This document shows positions 1 to 9,107 of a DNA stretch of 64,000 nucleotides, piece by piece. Origin of the DNA: Rummeliibacillus pycnus (GTDB taxonomy: Bacteria; Bacillota; Bacilli; Bacillales_A; Planococcaceae); contig NZ_KZ614145.1 in NCBI RefSeq assembly GCF_002884495.1, forward strand, positions 1,874,423 to 1,938,422, written 5' to 3'. The notes below the pieces were generated by a model, which had not been told where the DNA came from, did no database searches, and saw only the letters and a list, made by a program, of their open reading frames with translations. The position numbers and the translations under genes are program-made. The number at the start of each line of letters is the position of its first letter. Within the stretch, counting starts at the first letter, position 1.

Positions 1-354
1 ACTGAATGATAGTCCATTCCTACAAGATATGAGTTTGAAATGTCCTTTATTAGACATAATGAGCGAAAATATATTAGGAAGAGGTTCTTTAATTTGATAT
101 GGTGGTTTTTTTATATATTTTTGTCTGTCCAACATAAAGCTACTAGATTTTAAAAGAAAAAAGACCGTAGATAAACTCCTATTTCTCTTGGTTTATCTAC
201 AGTCTTTCGCCCATTGGTTTAGAAATGAACGATTTTACTTTTTATGAAAGATTCCTTTAAAATTCACTGCTGTTTCCCACTCATTTAGCAGCTCAATTAA
301 TAAATAATTTATCAACACTTTACTTGATCAAAGTCAAACAAAACGAACTCGAAA
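1..354. other. Non-coding left edge, downstream of korB
   Basis: No gene is supported in this stretch. It holds the strong korB terminator (160-207). Positions 1-62 can be read on the minus strand as an open frame from an ATG running off the edge, but no ribosome binding site precedes that ATG and the product is not recognisable, so I do not call it. In related genomes miaB often follows korB, but nothing here shows it. Confidence 0.6.
153..207 (-). terminator. Rho-independent terminator of korAB
   Basis: On the minus strand a 17-bp stem with one G-T wobble (arms 191-207 and 160-176) is followed by a run of T (plus-strand A at 153-162). It lies 148 bases after the korB stop codon. Confidence 0.88.
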
Positions 355-1221
355 TTACATAAACTCTTTCATAAGTTCTTTTAATTCTTCTTCTTTAATC
401 ATAATGTCAGCTTTGTTAAGTGGTTCTTCATGATAGCCAATAACTTTTTCTTGATATGAAGGTTCATCGTCGTTTTGATAGACAATACCTGTTACTAAAC
501 CTTCGTGTTCCATTACCGTTTTCATCGCTTCAGCACGATTAGAAGAATCATACCCTTCAATGCTCGATAGTTTTGTAATGTGTTCTTTGAACCAGTCATA
601 AGTGTTGACTTTATTATAAGTTACACATGGACTAAATACATTGATAAAGGAGAATCCTTTATGTTTCATACCTGCTTCGATTATTGCAGTTAATTCTTTT
701 AAGTCTGTTGAAAAGCTTTGTGCAACAAAAGTAGCACCTGATGATAGAGCAACTTCTAATGGTTTTAATGATGGTTCGATTGCTCCACCTGGTGTTGATT
801 TTGTAACAAAACCTGCAGCAGAACGTGGTGAAGTTTGACCTTTTGTTAAGCCATAGATTTGGTTATCCATAACAACATATGTGATATCAATATTACGACG
901 GATTGAATGAATTGTATGGCCCATACCGATGGCAAAACCATCTCCATCCCCACCTGTAGCAATAACATTTAATTCACGATTTGCCATTTTTAAGCCTTGT
1001 GCAATTGGTAATGCACGCCCATGAATACCATGTAATCCGTATGAGTTGATATAGCCTGATAAACGCCCTGAACAACCGATACCTGAAACTACTGCTAGTT
1101 CATGTGGTTCGATTTCAAGGTTCGCTGCAGCCCGTTGGATGGCAGCTTGCACTGAAAAGTCACCACATCCTGGACACCAGTTAGGTTTTACAGTATTTCG
1201 AAAATCCTTAAATGTTACCAT
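355..1221 (-). CDS. korB: 2-oxoacid:ferredoxin oxidoreductase, beta (TPP-binding) subunit
   Basis: The 288-residue protein is the thiamine-pyrophosphate subunit of a two-subunit 2-oxoacid (probably 2-oxoglutarate):ferredoxin oxidoreductase, which makes acyl-CoA, CO2 and reduced ferredoxin in the cytoplasm. The TPP/Mg site shows as GDGDG at residues 91-95 with N120. Cysteines 16, 19, 50 and 199 fit the four ligands of the single [4Fe-4S] cluster of this subunit type; C16 and C19 lie in the motif CPGCG. The ATG overlaps the end of korA by 14 bases, so the two are translated together. Family membership is clear. The choice of 2-oxoglutarate over pyruvate rests on the KorAB-like two-subunit layout and is inferred. 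Confidence 0.93.
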   Translation of the reverse strand: MVTFKDFRNTVKPNWCPGCGDFSVQAAIQRAAANLEIEPHELAVVSGIGCSGRLSGYINSYGLHGIHGRALPIAQGLKMANRELNVIATGGDGDGFAIGMGHTIHSIRRNIDITYVVMDNQIYGLTKGQTSPRSAAGFVTKSTPGGAIEPSLKPLEVALSSGATFVAQSFSTDLKELTAIIEAGMKHKGFSFINVFSPCVTYNKVNTYDWFKEHITKLSSIEGYDSSNRAEAMKTVMEHEGLVTGIVYQNDDEPSYQEKVIGYHEEPLNKADIMIKEEELKELMKEFM

Positions 1222-2959
1222 CTGTTAGCAACTCCTTTACACGACCAAGTAATTCCATTGGTAAGAATGGTGTGCCGTCATATTTTGTTAAGTTAATCAT
1301 TTTATCATGGTTACCCATATTTAATTTCATAATATTAGCCAATTGACCTGTAGCATTATTTTCAACAACAATAACTTTTTTGGCTTGGTCAATTAACGGT
1401 TTCATTTCTTCTACAGGGAATGGATGGATTAAACGAATATGCGCATGATTTGTTTTAATTCCTTCAGCATCTAACATTGGACGTATTTCTTCCAATACCC
1501 CTTTTGTAGAACCAAAACCTACAAGTAAAACATCTGCTTCTTCATTTGGAGCGTCTGTAAATACTGGCATTTCAAAATGAACATGTTGAAGTTTACGGAA
1601 GCGTTTGTCCATTTGTATCTTCCGGTTACCTGCTGCTTCAGAAGGTTTTCCTTCTTCATTATGCTCTACACCTGTTACATGGTGAATACCATATTTTTGA
1701 CCAGGAACAACACGAGTAGAAATACCATCTTCTGTTACTTCATAACGTTTAAAATACTGTTTATCTTCCATTTCTGGAAGTTCATCCATGTTTAATTTTC
1801 CGCGATTAATCGTAATCTTAGAGTGGTCAAATGGTTCAACTGTTTGTTTACCAAGTGATAATTGTAAATCGGATAGCACGATAACTGGTAACTGTAATTC
1901 ATCAGCAATATTGAATGCTTGAATCATGTCATAAAATGCTTCCTCACCTGTTGATGGAGCTATGACCACTTTAGGAATTTCACCGTGAGTACCATAAAGC
2001 ATTGCCATTAAGTCGGATTGTTCTTGTTTTGTTGGAAGACCTGTTGATGGACCTCCTCGTTGTGTATCGATCACTACCAATGGTGTTTCTGTCATTCCTG
2101 CAAGACCAAGTGCTTCCATCATAAGTGAAAGACCAGGACCTGCTGATGCAGTAAATGCACGTGCACCACCGTAGCTTGCTCCAATTGCCATTGTTGCTGC
2201 AGCGATTTCATCTTCTGTTTGAATAACAGTACCACCAAATTTAGGCAATTTTTTAATGAGATATTCCATAATTTCTGATGCTGGTGTAATAGGATAAGCA
2301 CTCATTATACGAGATCCTGCTGCAAGCGCACCTAGAGCAAGAGCCTCGTTACCGATCATGAATAGACGATGTTTGCCATCACCAGGTTCAAGTTCAAATT
2401 TACCAACTTGATCTTGGAGCAACTCATTCATCATTTCATGACCTTTAGCAATTGCTTCCATATTCTTTTGTACAACTGCTTCGCCTTTTCTTCCGAAAAT
2501 TTCGTTGACAACGCTTTGGAAAACTTCATCATTAAGATTCATAAGTGCAGCAGTTGCACCAATAGCAACCATATTTTTCATAAGTGAAGTACCCAATTCT
2601 GTTGCAATTTCTGTAAATGGAACGACATATAGTTCTGCTAGGCAATCTTCTGGTTTGACAGGTTTGAATTTAGCATCTGCTAAAATTACCCCATCTTTTG
2701 TTAATTCTTTATAGTTAACTTCAATTGTTTCTTGGTCAAATGCCACTAATATATTTAAATCATCTGGAATCGTATGTACAGTTGATGTACGTACGTTAAT
2801 TTTATTATTCGTATGGCCACCTTTAATACGGGAAGAAAAATGACGATATCCATATAAATGGTAACCTAAGCGGTTCATCGCAGTAGAGAAAATTTCCCCG
2901 GTACTTTCGATACCTTCCCCCTGTTGCCCACCGACTTTCCATGAAAGCTGATGTAACAT
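1208..2959 (-). CDS. korA: 2-oxoacid:ferredoxin oxidoreductase, fused gamma-alpha subunit
   Basis: This 583-residue subunit joins the gamma domain (about 1-185, with the glycine-rich start GGQQGEGIESTGE at 10-22) to the alpha domain (about 200-580). The alpha part has the TPP-contacting motif AYPITPASEIMEYL. There is no ferredoxin-like delta domain, so an outside ferredoxin must take the electrons. Start: ATG, with AAGGAG about 10 bases upstream. It follows spoVS but is separated from it by a terminator and 354 bases, so it probably has its own promoter. With korB it offers a ferredoxin-linked route beside the NAD-linked 2-oxoglutarate dehydrogenase. The same pair follows spoVS in many Bacillales. 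Confidence 0.93.
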   Translation of the reverse strand: MLHQLSWKVGGQQGEGIESTGEIFSTAMNRLGYHLYGYRHFSSRIKGGHTNNKINVRTSTVHTIPDDLNILVAFDQETIEVNYKELTKDGVILADAKFKPVKPEDCLAELYVVPFTEIATELGTSLMKNMVAIGATAALMNLNDEVFQSVVNEIFGRKGEAVVQKNMEAIAKGHEMMNELLQDQVGKFELEPGDGKHRLFMIGNEALALGALAAGSRIMSAYPITPASEIMEYLIKKLPKFGGTVIQTEDEIAAATMAIGASYGGARAFTASAGPGLSLMMEALGLAGMTETPLVVIDTQRGGPSTGLPTKQEQSDLMAMLYGTHGEIPKVVIAPSTGEEAFYDMIQAFNIADELQLPVIVLSDLQLSLGKQTVEPFDHSKITINRGKLNMDELPEMEDKQYFKRYEVTEDGISTRVVPGQKYGIHHVTGVEHNEEGKPSEAAGNRKIQMDKRFRKLQHVHFEMPVFTDAPNEEADVLLVGFGSTKGVLEEIRPMLDAEGIKTNHAHIRLIHPFPVEEMKPLIDQAKKVIVVENNATGQLANIMKLNMGNHDKMINLTKYDGTPFLPMELLGRVKELLTDGNI

Positions 2960-3313
2960 CTATCAACATCTCCTTATTATTTAACGTCTAAGCTTTTTAT
3001 CCTTCATAAGTTTATCATGAACATGCATATGAAACTATCGTTATTAGACGATTTCATCTAAAATCAGACCTTTGACGGAAAAGATTGTTCATGAAATTAA
3101 TCGTTGGTGTTCATTTTATGTATATTTTCATCTAAAAACATAAAAAAATACCGGACTTAACCGGTATTTTTATTTTGAACATTCATTACTTTTAAATTAT
3201 CCATATCTGTGGAATTCGCTTTTCAGTACCACACATTCAGTAGGACTAATAGCTGGTGCCACATTACGAATGAAACACAACTTCTTTACAGCAGGATTTT
3301 TTTACTTTTATAC
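2960..3313. other. korA-spoVS intergenic region
   Basis: No coding sequence is seen. It contains the spoVS terminator (3142-3176) and a 12-base direct repeat, TTTTAGATGAAA on the minus strand, at 3052-3063 and 3126-3137. This lies where a korAB promoter and control sites would be expected, but I see no good -35/-10 pair. Confidence 0.6.
3142..3176 (-). terminator. Terminator downstream of spoVS, possibly bidirectional
   Basis: AATACCGG and CCGGTATT form a stem around a 6-base loop (3155-3160). A and T tracts flank it on both sides, so it could act in both directions. On the minus strand it ends spoVS transcription. Confidence 0.8.
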
Positions 3314-3580
3314 TTATCTTCCTCGTTTTTCAACAAGTAATTTTAAAGCTGTTCGATCTTCACCAGCTATAAGAATATCTGTAAACGCTGGTGAACAAGT
3401 TAAATCTGTACCACTCGGCGCTACAAAGCCTCTCGCAATTGCGATTGCTTTTACAGCTTGATTGAGTGCACCTGCCCCTACTGCTTGCATCTCTGCATAT
3501 CCTTGCTCTCTAATAACTGCCACTAATGCACCTGCTACAGAATTTGGGTTGGAGCGAGACGATACTTTCAATGAATCCAC
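3314..3580 (-). CDS. spoVS: Stage V sporulation protein S
   Basis: The 88-residue protein is a clear SpoVS: the central stretch from AVGAGALNQAVKAIAIARG through VAPSGTDLTC to PAFTDI is the family core. SpoVS is a small, Alba-like nucleic-acid-binding-type protein that affects septation and coat assembly during sporulation and is very highly conserved. The start is GTG (3578-3580) behind GGAGG with 7 bases between. As usual it lies after ymdB. The 85-base gap upstream holds a short inverted repeat (GGACA/TGTCC). A sigma-H promoter is known for the B. subtilis gene, but I could not place one confidently here. Confidence 0.96.
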   Translation of the reverse strand: MDSLKVSSRSNPNSVAGALVAVIREQGYAEMQAVGAGALNQAVKAIAIARGFVAPSGTDLTCSPAFTDILIAGEDRTALKLLVEKRGR

Positions 3581-3665
3581 AACTATTCCTCCCTTAGTTT
3601 GAAAATCAGGGACATTTTGATTGTCCTAGAACATTGTATGCACGTCATGCAAGAGATAGACTAAT

Positions 3666-4463
3666 TTAAGGAACGAAAGGATAGTCTGCATTTATATAAA
3701 TTCTTTCAAAACTTTTCGCTTTACCTGTTTTGTCATCAAGATCTACGAAAAATCCACTCAATACTTCACGACCTTGTTTTGGCACTTCAAAACGAACAGG
3801 CATATTTGTTTTAAAACGATATATAACGCTTTCTTTTTTCATTCCTAACACTTCATCATATGGTCCTGTCATACCAACATCTGAAATAAATGCCGTCCCT
3901 CCAGGGAAAATACGCGCATCTGCTGTTTGTACATGTGTATGTGTTCCAACAACAGCCGATGCTTTACCATCTAAATGCCAGCCTAGAGCAATTTTTTCAC
4001 TTGTTGTTTCTGCATGAAAATCTACGAACACAAGTGGTGATAATTTCTTTGCTTCTTCAACTAGTTCTACTGCCTTGGCAAATGGATCATCATGTGGTGG
4101 TAAAAATACGCGTCCATGTAAATTGATTACGGAAATTGTTTGACCACCTTTTGTAACGGATACCATTCCTTTGCCTGGAGCTTCCTCTGAAAAGTTAGCA
4201 GGTCTAATTAAGTATTCCGCATCGTCAATAAAGTCAAAAATTTCTTTTTGATCCCAAGTATGATTTCCCATTGTAATAATATCTACACCCATCATGAGTA
4301 AATCTTGATAGATACGTTTTGTAATACCTCTACCTGCTGCTGCATTTTCACCATTTGCAATAACAACATCTACATCATATTTTCTTTTAAGCCGTGGTAA
4401 ATACGATTCAACTGCATTTCTACCTATTTCTCCTACAATATCTCCAATAAATAATACTTTCAT
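3666..4463 (-). CDS. ymdB: YmdB-family metallophosphoesterase
   Basis: The 265-residue protein is the calcineurin-like phosphodiesterase YmdB, which in B. subtilis controls the switch between motility and biofilm genes. The metal ligands are all present: D8, E39, N40, N67, H68, H150, H175 and H177 (motifs GDIVG, GEN, GNHTWD, DFHAE, GTHTHVQT). There is no signal peptide or membrane segment. Start: ATG behind a weak GGGTG. The rny terminator sits only about 20 bases upstream of the start, so ymdB is probably expressed by read-through from rny, as known for the B. subtilis pair. Confidence 0.95.
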   Translation of the reverse strand: MKVLFIGDIVGEIGRNAVESYLPRLKRKYDVDVVIANGENAAAGRGITKRIYQDLLMMGVDIITMGNHTWDQKEIFDFIDDAEYLIRPANFSEEAPGKGMVSVTKGGQTISVINLHGRVFLPPHDDPFAKAVELVEEAKKLSPLVFVDFHAETTSEKIALGWHLDGKASAVVGTHTHVQTADARIFPGGTAFISDVGMTGPYDEVLGMKKESVIYRFKTNMPVRFEVPKQGREVLSGFFVDLDDKTGKAKSFERIYINADYPFVP

Positions 4464-4485
4464 TTTCTACACCCATTCCCATCAA

Positions 4486-4521
4486 AAAAGGCTTCTCGAC
4501 CGAAGTTCTAAGAAGCCTTTT
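4486..4521 (-). terminator. Terminator between rny and ymdB
   Basis: The stem AAAAGGCTTCT/AGAAGCCTTTT (11 bp, extendable) encloses a 14-base loop and runs into a T tract on the minus strand. It probably sets the ratio of rny mRNA to rny-ymdB mRNA. Confidence 0.88.
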
Positions 4522-4625
4522 GATCAATTAAATTAGTAAGAAAGTAAAAACTTCCTTAATGTACATTTTAAGCTACTTTAATGGATACTATTTGATATCT
4601 TAACCAAAGTGTCTATTAAAAATAA

Positions 4626-6182
4626 CTATTTTGCGTATTCTACTGCTCGAGTTTCACGAATTACTGTTACTTTAATATGTCCTGGATACTCAAGCTCATC
4701 CTCAATTTGCTTACGAATATCCCTTGCTAATCGATGGGAAGCTAAATCATCAATTTGATCTGGACGTACAATTATTCGAATTTCGCGACCTGCTTGAATT
4801 GCATATGATTTTTCTACACCATCATATGACTCTGAAATTTCTTCAAGCTTTTCTAGGCGACGAATATAATTTTCTAAAGTTTCACTACGCGCTCCTGGTC
4901 TTGCTGCAGATAATGCGTCTGCTGCAGCTACTAATACTGCAATAACAGATGTAGGTTCTGTATCTCCATGGTGAGATGCAATACTGTTAATGACAACAGG
5001 ATGTTCATTGTATTTTGTAGCTAGTTCTACACCAATTTCAACATGACTTCCTTCTACTTCATGGTCAATTGCTTTACCTATATCATGAAGTAAGCCTGCT
5101 CGTTTTGCTAAAGTTACGTCTTCTCCCAATTCAGCAGCAAGTAACCCTGCCAAATGAGCCACCTCTACAGAGTGTTTCAAGACATTTTGACCATAACTTG
5201 TACGGTATTTCATACGACCAAGTATTTTCATTAAATCTGGATGTAGATTATGAATTCCAACTTCAAACGTTGTTTGTTCCCCTGTTTCACGAATCTGTTC
5301 ATCAACTTCTCGACGTGATTTTTCAACCATTTCTTCAATTCGAGCTGGATGAATACGTCCATCTTGTACTAGCTTTTCAAGTGCTAGGCGCGCTGTTTCA
5401 CGACGAATAGGATCAAAACCAGATAAGATTACTGCTTCTGGAGTATCATCGATAATTAAATCAATACCTGTTAACGTTTCAAGTGTTCGGATGTTACGAC
5501 CTTCACGTCCAATAATACGACCTTTCATCTCATCGTTTGGTAAGTTAACAACAGATACAGTCGTTTCTGAAACGTGATCAGCTGCAAATCGTTGAATGGC
5601 AAGTGATAAAATTTCTCGTGCCTTTTTATCAGCATCCTCTTTTGCTCGTGTTTCAGCTTCTTTGGTCATAACCGCAATGTCAGTTGATAACTCATTTTCT
5701 ACTTGTTTTAAGATAATTGCTTTAGCTTCTTCACGAGTTAATGCTGAAATGCGTTCAATTTCGGATTGTTGTTTGGCAACAAGTTCTTCCACTTTGCTTT
5801 CCATCTGTACAATATGCTGTTGTCTTTCAGATAGAGCCTCTTCTTTACGCTCTAATCCTGATTCTCTCTTATTCAGAGCGTCATCCTTGCGGTCAAGATT
5901 TTCTTCTCTTTGCAATAACCGGTTTTCTTGTTTCATAAGCTCAGACCGGCGTTCACGGATGTCATTTTCTGCTTCAGTTCGAAGTTTGTGAGTTTCATCT
6001 TTTGCTTCAAGTAGTGCTTCTTTCTTAAGAGCTTCCGCTTCTCTTTTACCTTCTTCAATAATAAGTTCTGCAGAATTCTTTGCACCTGTCACTTTTGAAT
6101 CGTTCACTTTTTTCATGACGAAATAGATAACAGCGGCACCGACGATGAGTCCAAGCAAAGCGGAGATGATGATTTCCATCAT
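4626..6182 (-). CDS. rny: Ribonuclease Y
   Basis: The 518-residue protein is RNase Y, the membrane-anchored endoribonuclease that starts mRNA decay. Order of parts: an N-terminal transmembrane helix (about residues 3-23), a long charged coiled coil rich in E, K and R (about 30-200), a KH domain with the motif [15 protein letters not shown], and an HD domain with LLHDIGK as the metal-binding HD. I chose the ATG at 6180-6182 because GGAGG stands 7 bases before it; an ATG nine codons earlier lacks such a site. A consensus promoter and a 12-base palindrome (6233-6244) lie upstream. Confidence 0.96.
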   Translation of the reverse strand: MMEIIISALLGLIVGAAVIYFVMKKVNDSKVTGAKNSAELIIEEGKREAEALKKEALLEAKDETHKLRTEAENDIRERRSELMKQENRLLQREENLDRKDDALNKRESGLERKEEALSERQQHIVQMESKVEELVAKQQSEIERISALTREEAKAIILKQVENELSTDIAVMTKEAETRAKEDADKKAREILSLAIQRFAADHVSETTVSVVNLPNDEMKGRIIGREGRNIRTLETLTGIDLIIDDTPEAVILSGFDPIRRETARLALEKLVQDGRIHPARIEEMVEKSRREVDEQIRETGEQTTFEVGIHNLHPDLMKILGRMKYRTSYGQNVLKHSVEVAHLAGLLAAELGEDVTLAKRAGLLHDIGKAIDHEVEGSHVEIGVELATKYNEHPVVINSIASHHGDTEPTSVIAVLVAAADALSAARPGARSETLENYIRRLEKLEEISESYDGVEKSYAIQAGREIRIIVRPDQIDDLASHRLARDIRKQIEDELEYPGHIKVTVIRETRAVEYAK

Positions 6183-6287
6183 TCGAACACCTCCTCTTGC
6201 TGTTTTCATATTCTGTTTCAGTCGGCTTTACATTGAATATTCAATATAGTGCCAATTTCATTTCAATTTTAGAAATAATACAAGTTA

Positions 6288-6316
6288 ATTGTATAGTTGA
6301 TAAATAGACCTGTCAA
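6288..6316 (-). promoter_or_regulatory. Sigma-A promoter of rny
   Basis: On the minus strand TTGACA (6311-6316) is followed after exactly 17 bases by TACAAT (6288-6293). It lies between the recA hairpin and the rny start and gives a leader of about 100 bases. Confidence 0.75.
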
Positions 6317-6344
6317 GGATTCACAGTTTTTGTATATATATAAT

Positions 6345-6374
6345 AGACCCCTTCAAAATTCCTTGAAGGGGTCT
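6345..6374 (-). terminator. Hairpin downstream of recA
   Basis: A perfect 10-bp stem, AGACCCCTTC/GAAGGGGTCT, with a 10-base loop follows the recA stop codon. On the minus strand the next bases are A/T-rich but not a run of T, so it may be a weak terminator or an RNA 3'-end stabiliser. Confidence 0.65.
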
Positions 6375-6385
6375 TTCGAACGAAT

Positions 6386-7438
6386 CTATTCTTCTTCAAA
6401 TAGTGTTGGATTTACTTCATCTTTAATTTCTTCTGGTACATCATACTCATCTTCAGCAATTCCTGAAGCAACACGTATTTTTTGAGCAATTTCATCACGA
6501 ATTTCAGGGTTTTCTTTTAAAAATTGTTTTGCATTTTCACGTCCTTGACCTAGGCGCTCATCTTCATAGGCATACCAAGAACCACTTTTTTGAACGATAT
6601 CTTTTTCAACACCAATATCGATAATTTCTCCTTCTTTTGAAATCCCTTCACCGTACATGATATCAACTTCTGCTGTTTTAAAAGGTGGTGCAACTTTGTT
6701 TTTAACAACTTTAATTTTCGTACGGTTACCAACCATGTCATTACCTTGTTTGATTGTTTCTGCACGGCGTACTTCTAAACGTACAGAGGCATAGAATTTA
6801 AGTGCGCGTCCACCTGGTGTTGTTTCAGGATTTCCGAACATCACACCAATTTTCTCACGAATTTGGTTGATAAAAATTGCAATGGTATTAGACTTATTGA
6901 TAATACCAGATAATTTACGTAATGCTTGTGACATTAAGCGTGCTTGAAGGCCAACATGTGAGTCTCCCATTTCACCTTCTATTTCAGCTTTTGGTACAAG
7001 TGCAGCTACAGAGTCTACAATAATAATGTCAATTGCACCGCTTCGTACAAGTGCTTCTGCAATCTCCAAAGCTTGTTCACCAGTATCTGGTTGAGATAGT
7101 AACAATTCATCTATATTAACACCAAGTTTAGAAGCATAAACAGGATCAAGAGCATGTTCAGCATCAATAAATGCTGCTTGACCACCATTTGCTTGTACTT
7201 CCGCGATAGCATGTAGTGCTACAGTAGTTTTACCTGAACTTTCTGGTCCATATATTTCAATGACACGACCACGTGGGTAACCACCAACTCCAAGTGCTGT
7301 ATCAAGTGCTAAAGAGCCACTTGAAGATGTAGAAACTTTACGGTCTGCCTGTTCTCCTAATTTCATAACTGACCCTTTACCAAACTGCTTTTCAATTTGT
7401 TTAAGAGCCATATCTAATGCAGCTTTACGTTCGTCCAA
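6386..7438 (-). CDS. recA: Recombinase RecA
   Basis: The 350-residue RecA protein binds single-stranded DNA, drives strand exchange and triggers LexA self-cleavage. Walker A is GPESSGKT at residues 64-71. The DNA-binding loop regions ([19 protein letters not shown] and [17 protein letters not shown]) are intact, and the C terminus is acidic as usual. The start is TTG (7436-7438): GGAGG lies 7 bases upstream and the resulting N terminus aligns with other Bacillales RecA proteins. A sigma-A promoter and a LexA box lie upstream, so it is under SOS control. The pbpX gene that follows recA in B. subtilis is absent; rny comes next. Confidence 0.98.
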   Translation of the reverse strand: MDERKAALDMALKQIEKQFGKGSVMKLGEQADRKVSTSSSGSLALDTALGVGGYPRGRVIEIYGPESSGKTTVALHAIAEVQANGGQAAFIDAEHALDPVYASKLGVNIDELLLSQPDTGEQALEIAEALVRSGAIDIIIVDSVAALVPKAEIEGEMGDSHVGLQARLMSQALRKLSGIINKSNTIAIFINQIREKIGVMFGNPETTPGGRALKFYASVRLEVRRAETIKQGNDMVGNRTKIKVVKNKVAPPFKTAEVDIMYGEGISKEGEIIDIGVEKDIVQKSGSWYAYEDERLGQGRENAKQFLKENPEIRDEIAQKIRVASGIAEDEYDVPEEIKDEVNPTLFEEE

Positions 7439-7482
7439 TCTAGTTCCTCCTTTAAAATGAGTTCTCTTATATTTCTGTCTCT

Positions 7483-7511
7483 ACTATACTTCTTTTCTGA
7501 GAAAAATACAA
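7483..7511 (-). promoter_or_regulatory. Sigma-A promoter of recA
   Basis: TTGTAT (7506-7511, minus strand) is separated by 17 bases from TATAGT (7483-7488). The LexA box lies 8 bases upstream of the -35 hexamer. Confidence 0.75.
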
Positions 7512-7519
7512 GAAAAAAG

Positions 7520-7533
7520 CGAACATTTATTCG
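7520..7533 (-). promoter_or_regulatory. lexA box: LexA (DinR) box upstream of recA
   Basis: The minus strand reads CGAATAAATGTTCG, a near match to the Gram-positive SOS consensus (CGAAC-N4-GTTCG form), with the left half changed at one base. Its place just upstream of the recA -35 element supports SOS repression. Confidence 0.8.
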
Positions 7534-7723
7534 TAATTTTTTCATATATCATTAAATAGTGATAGATTAATAGAATTCAAAATCTGTGTTTTAGCTAGCT
7601 ATTATAAAACGAAATTAAATTTTAAATAATTCCATTTTTGATTTTAAATTTTAACACACTTGACCATTCTGGATGTTCCGCTACAGATCATATTTCCAAA
7701 GCTTGGCTTCAATCTTCCCAAAA

Positions 7724-8980
7724 TTAAAGTTTTGAATACCCTTTTTTAGATAGTAATTGGATTAAATAATGAAAAGCAAATTTCACTGCACGAAGGCGAT
7801 TTGTATTACGCATACCTGATAATTGTAGGCGATACGTATATGGTTGATCATCATCAATCGCAATACCAATCCAGACTGTACCAGCTGGCTGATCGCCATG
7901 TCCTTCTGGTCCAGCTGCACCTGTTAATCCAACTCCAATATTTGTATTGAATTTTTCCTTAACAAGAGATGCCATTTTTCCTGCACATTCTGCACTCACA
8001 ACTCCAAATTGATCTAATATTTCTGCTGGCATACCCAATTGCTCTTTTTTTACTTGTTCTGTATAAGTAACCATACCTCCAAGTAACGATTGACTAATAC
8101 CTGGGTTTGATGCCAGCTCAGATTGGAATAGACCAGCTGTTAAACTCTCTGCTGCAGCAATCGTTAAGTTATTTGTAATCAGCATCTCAGCAGCTTTACT
8201 AGATAATGAATCATCGTCTACTCCATATAAATATTCACCAACACGATGTAAAATTTCCTCTTTCGATTGATTGATTAGTTTCTGTGCTTTTTCATCATTC
8301 TCAGCTTTTGCAGTAATCCGTAATGTTACTTCACCATCTGAGGCAAGTGGTGCAATTGTTGGATTTGACTGATTATCTAATAGGTCTTGCACACGAACTT
8401 CAAGCTCAGCTTCACCAATCCCATAAAATCGAAGCACATGTGAAATGATTTTCGTGTCCTCAGAAATGCGTCCAGCAAGTTTCGGCTTTGCTTCAAATTG
8501 GAACATCGGCTCAATTTCTTTTGGAGGACCAGGTAGTAGAATATAAATTCGATGATCATGTTCAAAAATCATACCTGGAGCCATGCCATTCTTATTCACT
8601 AATACTTCGCAACCTTTTAAGACAAGTGCTTGTTTACGATTATTTTCAGTCATTTTACGCTTTTGTTTAGTGAAAAATTCTTCAATTGACTTCATTGCAA
8701 AATCATCGTATACAAGTTCTGTTTGTAGATGTTTTGCAATTGTTTCCTTTGTCAAATCGTCTTTAGTGGGCCCCAAGCCACCGGAAAATATAATGAGATC
8801 CGCACGTGATTCTGCGATTTTAATTGCTTCCTCTAAACGCCCTACATTATCCCCAACAACTGTATGATAGTAAACATTAATACCAAGCTCCGATAATTGA
8901 TTGGATATAAATCGAGCATTCGTATTCGTAATTTGTCCTAATAATAATTCAGACCCAACTGCAATAATTTCAGTATCCAT
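7724..8980 (-). CDS. cinA: CinA, competence/damage-inducible protein with nucleotide-repair domains
   Basis: The 418-residue protein has the two usual halves: an N-terminal MoCF-like domain (about 1-170; motifs GSELLLGQ, FSGGLGPTKDDLTKE and LLPGPP), which in this family acts on ADP-ribose or NMN-type pyrophosphates, and a C-terminal CinA deamidase domain (about 255-415; motifs AAESLTAGL and GLTGAAGP). I use the ATG at 8978-8980 with GGGGG 9 bases upstream; a TTG one codon earlier is the alternative. The cinA-recA order is standard, but recA also has its own promoter and a 285-base gap lies between them. Confidence 0.94.
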   Translation of the reverse strand: MDTEIIAVGSELLLGQITNTNARFISNQLSELGINVYYHTVVGDNVGRLEEAIKIAESRADLIIFSGGLGPTKDDLTKETIAKHLQTELVYDDFAMKSIEEFFTKQKRKMTENNRKQALVLKGCEVLVNKNGMAPGMIFEHDHRIYILLPGPPKEIEPMFQFEAKPKLAGRISEDTKIISHVLRFYGIGEAELEVRVQDLLDNQSNPTIAPLASDGEVTLRITAKAENDEKAQKLINQSKEEILHRVGEYLYGVDDDSLSSKAAEMLITNNLTIAAAESLTAGLFQSELASNPGISQSLLGGMVTYTEQVKKEQLGMPAEILDQFGVVSAECAGKMASLVKEKFNTNIGVGLTGAAGPEGHGDQPAGTVWIGIAIDDDQPYTYRLQLSGMRNTNRLRAVKFAFHYLIQLLSKKGYSKL

Positions 8981-9003
8981 CAATCATATCCCCCTTTAAT
9001 TTA

Positions 9004-9033
9004 GAAAAAAAGACTCATTCATTTGAATGAATC
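9004..9033 (-). terminator. Terminator between pgsA and cinA
   Basis: An 8-bp stem with one wobble pair (9012-9019 with 9026-9033) is followed on the minus strand by seven to eight T. It lies just upstream of the cinA start. Confidence 0.7.
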
Positions 9034-9107
9034 AAATGCCACAAAAGTGGTTGCCAAACGAAAATATTATTTTCCGTCATGCAAAATGAGCCTTAATTAC
9101 ATTAATA

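Noticed and set aside
1-62. Possible start of a minus-strand gene running off the left edge
   Set aside because: The frame is open from an ATG, but there is no ribosome binding site, the piece is only about 20 codons and the translation is not recognisable.
641-838. Plus-strand open frames inside korAB and throughout the window
   Set aside because: They lie opposite clear conserved genes, lack binding sites and have no recognisable product; every plus-strand frame I checked is a shadow of a minus-strand gene.
7560-7723. AT-rich inverted repeat between cinA and recA as a terminator
   Set aside because: The pairing (AAATTT/TTTAAA type) is weak, interrupted and without a T run, so it is not distinguishable from chance in AT-rich DNA.
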